DNA of 38,262 bases from a virus: positions 1 through 38,262 of the IMG/VR virus record IMGVR_UViG_3300030012_002335. One strand, written 5' to 3'. The position numbers and the translations under genes were made by a program. Of this stretch, positions 1-4,364 are shown piece after piece. Under the pieces are notes generated by a model, which searched no databases, had not been told where the DNA came from, and saw nothing but the letters and a program-made list of their open reading frames with translations. Each line of letters starts with the position of its first letter. Positions within the stretch are counted from its first letter, which is position 1.

Positions 1-66
1 ATAAATGTTGAGATTCGATTTAAAGGTTTTGATAATTTTTTGAAATTTATCTTTTTCAATTTCCAT
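1..66 (-). CDS. N-terminus of a gene cut by the window edge, possibly terminase large subunit
   Basis: An ATG at 66 opens a leftward frame that stays open for 22 codons to the window edge. The visible residues begin MEIEKDKFQK and end KSNLNIY. It is the next gene downstream of the terminase small subunit, where the large subunit normally lies. The start of T7-type large terminases (a short helix, then a LN-x-P segment) would be compatible. Only synteny supports this; no ATPase or nuclease motif is in view, and no strong SD precedes the ATG. Confidence 0.45.
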   Translation of the reverse strand, partial: MEIEKDKFQKIIKTFKSNLNIY

Positions 67-253
67 ATTCTAAGAAACCAGCCCCCCTAAGAAACTATCC
101 CCCCCATAAAATTAGTCTGGGGGAAAGATAGAGGGATTGGGTAGTGGGTATATGTATATGAGGTACCCAGCCCAGCACCTCCCCGTGCCAGCAGGAATGC
201 GGGTTTGAGAGGTACGGGTCCATTTTTGTGGATGGCATTTTTGAGAGCTTCGC
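67..253. other. GC-rich gap between terminase genes with a strong hairpin; possible packaging or leader region
   Basis: This 187-bp gap is unusually long and GC-rich for this genome. It contains an imperfect inverted repeat: CTATC at 95-99 plus a C-tract and A at 101-106 pair with TGGGGG at 118-123 and GATAG at 127-131, giving about 11 bp with a small internal bulge. GAGGTAC occurs twice as a direct repeat, at 160-166 and 209-215. Its place beside terminase makes a pac/cos-like recognition site possible. A 5' leader controlling the downstream gene is the alternative. I cannot tell which. Confidence 0.4.
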
Positions 254-679
254 CTAATTAAGGTGATTCTTTTTGTTGTCAGAATCTGAGGCAGAGAGAT
301 CGAGATTATCGAACCAAGAATCTTTCATGGATAGCTCGATCTTTTGGTTTTGATCTAGCATATTGAAGTGCCTCATAAGAAGCTCTAGAGCCTTCACACG
401 AGAGCCTGCTGTTGCACCATGGATATCACCCAAGGCTTCTTCTTTAAGCCTCTCTATGATCTCGTCAGAGTCTTTGAGGTTGCGTTCTCGGGACTTCTCT
501 AACTCAAATGCCAGCATTTTTTGAACTTCATCGTCTTTCATCATTCTGTAACCCTGATTGTAAGAACTCTTCTCTGAATACCCACATCGTTTTGCGGCTT
601 CAGTTGCGTTCTTTGTCACCAAGAAATGCTCAACGAATTCTAGCTTTCTTTGTTTTAGTGGTTTGTTTTTTATTGTCAT
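254..679 (-). CDS. terS: Terminase small subunit (Terminase_2-like)
   Basis: The 141-residue protein should recognise phage DNA and recruit the large terminase for packaging. The N-terminal third has the hallmark of the Terminase_2 family: a KQRKLEFVEHFL start, then NATEAAKRCGYS (about residues 24-35), a helix-turn-helix-like segment in which A-A-x-x-x-G-Y-S is typical. A middle helical part (EIIERLKEEALGD) would oligomerise, and the tail is acidic and polar. Length is normal for the family. The start overlaps the end of the upstream HNH gene by 50 bp in another frame, and no strong SD is visible, so expression is probably translationally coupled. Recognition is by motif and position. Confidence 0.85.
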   Translation of the reverse strand: MTIKNKPLKQRKLEFVEHFLVTKNATEAAKRCGYSEKSSYNQGYRMMKDDEVQKMLAFELEKSRERNLKDSDEIIERLKEEALGDIHGATAGSRVKALELLMRHFNMLDQNQKIELSMKDSWFDNLDLSASDSDNKKNHLN

Positions 680-1187
680 AATAGTTGTTATTAATTCTAA
701 TGCACCATTGTAGCATCTCTTCTTGTTCTTGGGTCCATTTCATCATGTTAACTGCGTAGCACACTAGCTGGATATTCTTAAGGTGATAGTGGTCCTTACA
801 ATTGATCCTATCAATGCTTATGTTCTCACCATGATATCCGCTACCGTCTTTAATGTGAGTCATCTCTATACCACTTAATGCACACTTACCGTTCTGCTTA
901 TAGTAGAGCTCTATGATCTCTTCAGGTGTTATTAGATAGTTATGAGTTTTCTTTCTCTTGTACTTCAGTTGGCTATATAGGTGTCTTATGAATGACTCGG
1001 GAGTTTTGCCTCTTCTTTTATTTTTTTCCCCGTTTACGCAGGGTCTGCATGTTCTATCGGTGTAGGTCCTTCCGTTTCCGTTTATTCCTGTGTAGAAGTT
1101 ACTAAGGTCTAATACCTTCTTGCATGACTTGCATTTTCTATGACCAATCTTTTGGGAATTGATCTTTGATGGTGATCTTGAATGCAT
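630..1187 (-). CDS. HNH endonuclease with N-terminal zinc-binding cysteines
   Basis: 185 residues. The N-terminus carries two CxxC pairs (CKSC near residue 18 and CRPC near residue 47) that probably bind one zinc. The C-terminal half matches the phage HNH subtype: CALSGIEMTH, then ISIDRINCKDHYHLKNIQLVC and VNMMK, which has the conserved D-R-I-N and N-x-Q-L-V-C residues. The start is favoured by AAGGA just upstream. It overlaps genes on both sides by about 50 bp. HNH nucleases beside terminase genes assist packaging in several phages, but a free-standing homing nuclease is also possible. Confidence 0.75.
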   Translation of the reverse strand: MHSRSPSKINSQKIGHRKCKSCKKVLDLSNFYTGINGNGRTYTDRTCRPCVNGEKNKRRGKTPESFIRHLYSQLKYKRKKTHNYLITPEEIIELYYKQNGKCALSGIEMTHIKDGSGYHGENISIDRINCKDHYHLKNIQLVCYAVNMMKWTQEQEEMLQWCIRINNNYYDNKKQTTKTKKARIR

Positions 1188-1548
1188 CTACATCCTTAAG
1201 TAATTCTCTGAATCTAGTCATTGCCTTCTTGGATTGTGATACCGCAATTGTGTCCCCCATTTTTTCTTCCCCGAGAAGCACGCACCCCAAACTATCTTTA
1301 ATCGGATAGTTGCCAACATGGAACAAGATATAGGTCCTGTTTGGCACATCTTGAATCTCAAAGGTCTCCCCAAATCTTTGTGAGCTATATGCCTTACAAA
1401 TATATTCACCGGTTGGGATACAAGATATTTCTTTTTGGTTGTTCATCCATGGTCGTTCAGCGGTCCAGAATTCTTGATCTTTAATTGTGAGAAGACCAAG
1501 CGTTCCGCTAGGATGATATGCGTATCTATTTAATTCTGCCTCGATCAT
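1138..1548 (-). CDS. DUF5675 family protein, probable lysis-module member
   Basis: 136 residues. The protein shows the recognisable order of DUF5675: a short beta start (ELNRYAYHPSGTLGLL), FWTAERPW, the ScIPtGeY-like segment SCIPTGEYICKAY, then ILFHVGNYPIKDSLGCVLLGE with the conserved H-x-G-N and D-S-x-G-C-x-L-x-G. Family members often lie near endolysin/holin genes. The cysteine and histidine in H-x-G-N...G-C are reminiscent of L,D-transpeptidase-type active sites, but enzymatic activity is my inference. It lies downstream of an XhlA-like membrane protein, supporting a lysis or cell-wall role. Confidence 0.7.
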   Translation of the reverse strand: MIEAELNRYAYHPSGTLGLLTIKDQEFWTAERPWMNNQKEISCIPTGEYICKAYSSQRFGETFEIQDVPNRTYILFHVGNYPIKDSLGCVLLGEEKMGDTIAVSQSKKAMTRFRELLKDVDAFKITIKDQFPKDWS

Positions 1549-1570
1549 TGAGTTGCGTTTAAAAAAGATA

Positions 1571-1834
1571 TTAGCCTCCTACGAAGAATCTCCAAGCACC
1601 ACTTGCAATCAAGGTAATGCCCACTAGAACAAATCGTTCTGACCAAGATACATACACATTATTTTTGTTCTGCACCTTCTCAAGATTTCTGAGTCTGAGC
1701 TCGTGATCCTGTAAGTCATTTTTCTGACTGACCATCCGCTCTTCTAACCTTGGGAGTATTCCGACCATCTCTTTAATGTGTCGTACAGACTCCTCTAGGT
1801 TAGTTAATCTCATGTCTAGTTTTTCGATCTCCAT
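1571..1834 (-). CDS. XhlA-like coiled-coil membrane protein (holin-associated)
   Basis: 87 residues. The first two thirds are heptad-patterned and charged (LDMRLTNLEESVRHIKEM, then LEERM and ELRLRNLEKV), predicting a coiled coil. One hydrophobic segment at about residues 66-86 (FVLVGITLIASGAWRFF) ends the protein. This arrangement, coiled coil then a C-terminal membrane anchor, is that of haemolysin XhlA-type holin partners. It is the first gene of the leftward unit that continues into DUF5675, HNH and terminase. A spanin-like or structural role cannot be excluded. Confidence 0.55.
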   Translation of the reverse strand: MEIEKLDMRLTNLEESVRHIKEMVGILPRLEERMVSQKNDLQDHELRLRNLEKVQNKNNVYVSWSERFVLVGITLIASGAWRFFVGG

Positions 1835-1936
1835 GATTAGTAAAAGGTATCCGATGACTGCCTTTGATTCAAGGTGATTGTTCGTCTTTTTTTCTTTCCC
1901 CGAAAAACACCCCCAAAAATAAATTTAAAATAATTC

Positions 1937-1951
1937 GTCTACACTGTAGAC
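1937..1951. promoter_or_regulatory. Perfect 15-bp palindrome with TCGTCTA repeats, candidate operator
   Basis: GTCTACA-C-TGTAGAC is a perfect inverted repeat. The core word TCGTCTA occurs at 1935-1941 and 1965-1971, and inverted as TAGACGA at 2004-2010. Three half-sites in a divergent gap between the lysis/terminase unit and the early unit are typical of a repressor or activator operator. No repressor gene is recognisable nearby, so the cognate protein is unknown. On the leftward strand a TTGTCT about 18 bp before TTTAAA could be a weak promoter overlapping the palindrome. Confidence 0.5.
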
Positions 1952-2188
1952 AATTAAATTTAGATCGTCTAAGATTCACTTATTAAGTAAATAGGAGATT
2001 GACTAGACGACACACTAAGACCACCACTAACAGAAGACCACGGTAGGTTAAGGGGTCAACAAAGACCCTCTACGAAGCTCGGAGTTAGGGAACTGAACCA
2101 AGGACAGTTTCAAAATCATTTTCAGGGAAGGGACCTAATGACCCAGCAAATCCAAGCTGGCGAGGCGAATCCAAAATCAGAGTGGGAA

Positions 2189-2237
2189 CCATAAGGGACT
2201 GTGTAGTCTCTCTGATGATTCCGAAAGGATGAAATGG
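2189..2237 (+). ncRNA. Candidate type III hammerhead ribozyme in the early leader
   Basis: The core is complete. CCAU (2189-2192) is the 5' strand of helix III and A2193 is the cleavage residue (AUA site). Helix I is AGGGACU (2194-2200) with AGUCUCU (2205-2211) closed by a GUGU loop. CUGAUGA follows at 2212-2218. Helix II is UUCC-GAAA-GGAU (2219-2230) with a U-U outer mismatch, and GAAA is at 2231-2234. AUGG (2234-2237) pairs back to CCAU. Helix III is only 4 bp and the loops are plain tetraloops, so activity is less certain than for the four type I copies. Cleavage would remove the structured leader and leave the first mRNA starting with a 7-bp hairpin. Confidence 0.6.
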
Positions 2238-2262
2238 CTAATTAATTTTTATAGGAGAAAAT

Positions 2263-2490
2263 ATGAACTTTCCAATAAGCAAAAACAAACAAGGTGGTCC
2301 GATGGACTATCTCTACAGAGGGTTTGAGGTTCAAATATCTCGGACTTATGGTGGTGGCTTCAAAGGGGTTGATCACTACTGCATAGGGTCTATGTATTAT
2401 TCACCGGATTTTAATACGGGCTCTACTAACAGAGATCGATTCAAGAAGATGATGGATCGCAGAATCGACAGCACTACTGACGAGACTTAA
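2263..2490 (+). CDS. Unrecognised 75-residue early protein whose 3' end is part of a ribozyme
   Basis: The start follows TAGGAGAAAAT, the SD form used by every gene after a hammerhead here. The product is aromatic- and glycine-rich (YLYRGFEVQISRTYGGGF, then YCIGSMYYSPDF) and ends in a basic helix (RDRFKKMMDRRI). It loosely resembles small phage proteins with a Y-x-G-(Y/F)-E-(I/V) strand followed by a helix, but I assign no function. The last codons (S-T-T-D-E-T-stop) are read from the 5' half of the following hammerhead; the TAA lies in its helix II loop. Ribosomes would therefore unfold the ribozyme. Confidence 0.75.
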   Translation: MNFPISKNKQGGPMDYLYRGFEVQISRTYGGGFKGVDHYCIGSMYYSPDFNTGSTNRDRFKKMMDRRIDSTTDET

Positions 2491-2522
2491 TGAGTCGAAA
2501 CTCCCTCCGGGGAGTCTAGTGC
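2471..2522 (+). ncRNA. Type I hammerhead ribozyme 1
   Basis: Helix I is GCACUA (2471-2476) with UAGUGC (2517-2522), six perfect pairs. The core CUGACGA is at 2477-2483. Helix II is GACU (2484-2487) with AGUC (2493-2496) and loop UAAUG. GAAA is at 2497-2500. Helix III is CUCCC (2501-2505) with GGGAG (2510-2514) and a UCCG tetraloop. A2500-U2515 is the 15.1-16.1 pair and C2516 the cleavage residue (GUC). Every invariant hammerhead position is present. After cleavage the 3' product soon forms the hairpin GGGA-AUUA-UCCC at 2523-2534, upstream of the next gene's SD. Confidence 0.93.
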
Positions 2523-2557
2523 GGGAATTATCCCAAACAAATTAAAAAGGAGAAAAT

Positions 2558-2962
2558 ATGAATAGATTTGTAATATTTAACAAGGCTACTGGTAAGAGAT
2601 ACGGTATTGAATCTTACGGTGGTTACAAAGAATGGAAAACAGAGCGAGCCGCCAAGAGTGCTTTAACTAGGCTAAAGAAAAAACATCTTAAAAGGTTTGA
2701 AGATGAGATTAATGGATATATGGATAGGCGTGAGATTTCTACAAAGGCAAGCAGAGATGCTTACTTTGAGGAGCGAAAACAGTACGATCCGGAATGGAGG
2801 CTCTATGAAGGCTTATGTGGATCAGAGGTTGTTACTTACGATTACTTCTACGAGAACGAGCCAATGGTTGAGCGTACTAACTTGATGACCGGTAAAAAGT
2901 ATATGGAACGCCTTAACAGACCGGGGTTTTTATCACCGTCTTGTGATAGCTACTACACATAA
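2558..2962 (+). CDS. Unrecognised 134-residue early protein
   Basis: The start is set by AAAAGGAGAAAAT directly before the ATG. The N-terminus (NRFVIFNKATGKRYGIESYGGYKEWKTERAAKSAL in pieces) looks like a small beta unit followed by a helix rich in K and R. The middle is a charged helix, and the C-terminus is aromatic and polar. This layout is common in phage early proteins that bind host factors, but no family is recognised. Its TAA ends at 2962 and the next hammerhead begins at 2963, so gene and ribozyme abut exactly. Confidence 0.75.
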   Translation: MNRFVIFNKATGKRYGIESYGGYKEWKTERAAKSALTRLKKKHLKRFEDEINGYMDRREISTKASRDAYFEERKQYDPEWRLYEGLCGSEVVTYDYFYENEPMVERTNLMTGKKYMERLNRPGFLSPSCDSYYT

Positions 2963-3034
2963 GTGCTACTGACGAGGTCTGATTGACCGAAACTTTTCTT
3001 TCCCCCGATTACGGGGGTCAGAGAAGTCTAGTAC
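2963..3034 (+). ncRNA. Type I hammerhead ribozyme 2
   Basis: Helix I is GUGCUA (2963-2968) with UAGUAC (3029-3034), including one G-U. CUGACGA is at 2969-2975. Helix II is GGUC (2976-2979) with GACC (2985-2988) and loop UGAUU. GAAA is at 2989-2992. The long helix III pairs CUUUUCU (from 2993) with AGAGAAG (3020-3026), then after a small internal loop a C5 tract (3002-3006) with a G5 tract (3013-3017), loop GAUUAC. U3027 and C3028 form the GUC cleavage site. The helices differ in sequence from ribozyme 1 but keep pairing. The 3' product begins near the hairpin GGGC-AAUAAA-GCCC (3036-3049). Confidence 0.93.
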
Positions 3035-3060
3035 AGGGCAATAAAGCCCAAGGAGAAAAT

Positions 3061-3261
3061 ATGAATAGATTACAAAATCTAGACTTGGCGAAGGATCGTC
3101 AAGAGAGCGACATGGTTCAGCACATTACCGATGTGCTACTCCATGGTGGTGCTAACGATGCTGACATCCAAGAGATGTTGGACTCAGCTGGTATTGATTT
3201 AAAGAGAACCTCTAAGGGTTTTTCTTTAACTCTTAACTTTGGTTGGGTGCAGGCTAACTGA
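3061..3261 (+). CDS. Unrecognised 66-residue early protein
   Basis: The ATG at 3061 follows AAGGAGAAAAT; an upstream in-frame start would lie inside the ribozyme and is rejected. The acidic helical N-terminal half (NLDLAKDRQESDMVQHITDVLL) is followed by a second helix (DADIQEMLDSAGIDL) and a short beta end (GFSLTLNFGWV). No family is recognised. The stop TGA at 3259-3261 is also part of the CUGAUGA core of the next hammerhead, so translation termination and ribozyme folding compete for the same bases. Confidence 0.7.
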   Translation: MNRLQNLDLAKDRQESDMVQHITDVLLHGGANDADIQEMLDSAGIDLKRTSKGFSLTLNFGWVQAN

Positions 3262-3317
3262 TGATCGCTGATTGCGTGAAACCTTCTTCTTTCCCCCGAA
3301 AGGAGGAGGTATTAGTC
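3252..3317 (+). ncRNA. Type I hammerhead ribozyme 3 (GUA site, core overlaps a stop codon)
   Basis: Helix I is GGCUAA (3252-3257) with UUAGUC (3312-3317), including one G-U. CUGAUGA is at 3258-3264. Helix II is CGC (3266-3268) with GCG (3274-3276), loop UGAUU, and a U-U at its base. GAAA is at 3278-3281. Helix III is 12 continuous pairs (3282-3293 with 3298-3309, with G-U pairs) closed by CCCC. The cleavage residue is A3311 (GUA rather than GUC), allowed by the NUH rule. The 3' strand of helix III contains an AGGAGG SD-like run, sequestered in the fold, distinct from the true SD at 3328-3334. Confidence 0.9.
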
Positions 3318-3338
3318 AAAATTCAAAAGGAGGAAAAT

Positions 3339-3623
3339 ATGAATTCAAAACTAAAATACGATTACCTTGAAACTATTAAGGTATTAACTAGGGATGGCAT
3401 CAAAGTTTGTTACAAAACTGAGCGACCAAGAATTTTTAATACTTGGTTGATTGATGAATTTGATCTGCCTGATACAAGGGCACCAAAATTCGGCAAAGCT
3501 ATTGATGCGTTACATGATGCAATTTGTCGCATGGATGAGGAATATCAAGAAAAGATTTTCAATACTCCTATCAAAGAGCTCATAAACAAATTCGCAGAGC
3601 TAGAAGAGCTAAGGAAGCTGTAA
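3339..3623 (+). CDS. Unrecognised 94-residue early protein
   Basis: The start at 3339 follows AAAGGAGGAAAAT. The protein begins MNSKLKYDYLETIKVL and contains a beta-rich N-terminal half (GIKVCYKTERPRIFNTWLI), then an acidic helical C-terminal half (FGKAIDALHDAICRMDEEYQEKI and ELINKFAELEELRKL) with coiled-coil character. It is the first gene of a three-gene set (with 3626 and 3727) lying between ribozymes 3 and 4, so these three should remain on one processed mRNA. Function unknown. Confidence 0.7.
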   Translation: MNSKLKYDYLETIKVLTRDGIKVCYKTERPRIFNTWLIDEFDLPDTRAPKFGKAIDALHDAICRMDEEYQEKIFNTPIKELINKFAELEELRKL

Positions 3624-3625
3624 TC

Positions 3626-3730
3626 ATGGATAACAAAAAACTTTTAGACTTCTACATCTTTTCGATAACCGGCTTAATTGCCATTAGCTATTTGTTCATC
3701 GCTTATAAATTACAAGGAGGTATCGTATGA
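3626..3730 (+). CDS. 34-residue single-span membrane protein
   Basis: ATG at 3626, two bases after the previous stop, opens 34 codons: a charged start MDNKKLLDF, a hydrophobic stretch YIFSITGLIAISYLFIAY, and a short tail KLQGGIV. The only SD-like sequence is in the preceding gene (AAGGAAGC). Its stop overlaps the next gene's start (ATGA at 3727-3730), and its own last codons contain the AAGGAGGT that serves the next gene. A single transmembrane helix of this size could be a holin-like or membrane-modulating micropeptide; no closer assignment is possible. Confidence 0.55.
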   Translation: MDNKKLLDFYIFSITGLIAISYLFIAYKLQGGIV

Positions 3731-4074
3731 ACACACTACAAGAAACCATTGCAAATCTTGAGGAAGAAATTCTTTCCAAGGGTTATGAAACTTTGGATCA
3801 CATCACGAAGCTTAGAGCTCATGTGTATGGAAATGCAACTTCGGCAGATCATGATTACTACGAAATGTTGCTTGGCATCATTGAGAAGCACAGATTAAAT
3901 GCAGAGGCTGTGGTTCTTAACAAAAAAGTTAAGGACCTAACCGATGAGGACTTTTCTTGTACTTACTACTTTGAGGACTTAGATGATGTTTTCTTTGCAC
4001 TTTCTGATGTTGGTATATCTAAGAAGCAAGCTTTAAATATGAAGCTCTCTACTGCTTTAGCTAAGTGCAACTAA
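3727..4074 (+). CDS. Unrecognised 115-residue acidic helical early protein
   Basis: The SD AAGGAGGT lies 6 bases before the ATG, which overlaps the stop of the 34-residue gene. The N-terminal half is helical (TLQETIANLEEEILSKGYETLDHITKL), followed by YEMLLGIIEKHRLNAEAVVLNKKVKDL and an acidic aromatic stretch (DFSCTYYFEDLDDVFFAL). The strong negative charge is typical of small phage inhibitors or DNA mimics, but that is speculation. It ends three bases before ribozyme 4 begins. Confidence 0.7.
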   Translation: MNTLQETIANLEEEILSKGYETLDHITKLRAHVYGNATSADHDYYEMLLGIIEKHRLNAEAVVLNKKVKDLTDEDFSCTYYFEDLDDVFFALSDVGISKKQALNMKLSTALAKCN

Positions 4075-4077
4075 TCA

Positions 4078-4143
4078 GCATTACTGACGAGGCTTAATTA
4101 GCCGAAACCCTTTTCTTCTCCCCCGAAGGAGAGGGTCTAATGC
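4078..4143 (+). ncRNA. Type I hammerhead ribozyme 4
   Basis: Helix I is GCAUUA (4078-4083) with UAAUGC (4138-4143), six perfect pairs. CUGACGA is at 4084-4090. Helix II is GGCU (4091-4094) with AGCC (4100-4103), loop UAAUU. GAAA is at 4104-4107. Helix III is 11 pairs (4108-4118 with 4125-4135, two G-U) closed by a UCCCCC loop. U4136-C4137 gives the GUC cleavage site. It is the cleanest copy and lies wholly between two genes. The product mRNA would start with UAAUGC about 28 bases before the next ATG. Confidence 0.94.
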
Positions 4144-4165
4144 ATAAAACTTAAAGGAGGAAAAT

Positions 4166-4360
4166 ATGCAAACACTTAAAATAAAAACTAAAAATGTCTT
4201 TGGTAGAGACTTGTTCTACCCGGTATGTCAGCTTTCACAAAAGCTGGCAGAATTTCAGGGGTCAAAATCATTTACTGAATTTGACTTAAAGCAACTTAAG
4301 AACATGGGCTTCAAGCTTGAGTTTGTGGCTGATGTTCCTGAATTTGCAGAGGAGGTGTAA
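4166..4360 (+). CDS. Unrecognised 64-residue early protein
   Basis: The start follows AAAGGAGGAAAAT, the SD cassette seen after each ribozyme. It begins QTLKIKTKNVFGRDLFYPVC, then a helix (LSQKLAEFQGSKSF) and TEFDLKQLKNMGFKLEFV. The F-x-x-x-D-L-x-x-L-K-x-x-G-F segment is like small phage proteins with a helix-then-strand fold, but no family is assigned. It is the first gene of the last and longest segment of the early transcript, after which no further ribozymes are seen. Confidence 0.7.
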   Translation: MQTLKIKTKNVFGRDLFYPVCQLSQKLAEFQGSKSFTEFDLKQLKNMGFKLEFVADVPEFAEEV

Positions 4361-4364
4361 TCTT

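Larger units (their letters stand above)
1835..2262. other. 428-bp non-coding divergent region: operators and structured leader RNA
   Basis: This is the only gene-free stretch over 300 bp. The left part (about 1920-2010) holds a perfect 15-bp palindrome and repeated TCGTCTA words. The right part (about 2040-2240) is rich in potential RNA hairpins when transcribed rightward: 2041-2074 (GGGGUC/GACCCU closed by CG-UAG/CUACG), 2089-2111 (GGAACUG/CAGUUUC), 2143-2160 (CCAGC/GCUGG) and 2194-2211 (seven pairs). It ends with a candidate hammerhead and the SD of the first gene. I recognise no known riboswitch or antiterminator in it. Confidence 0.6.

Noticed and set aside
2100-2262. The leader as a known glutamine, SAM or preQ1 riboswitch
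   Set aside because: None of the conserved cores I know for these classes is present; only generic hairpins and the hammerhead core are recognisable.
2983-3060. Longer in-frame starts for the 66- and 94-residue early genes, inside the ribozymes
   Set aside because: They have no SD and lie in the ribozyme core, while AGGAGRAAAAT sits directly before the shorter starts.
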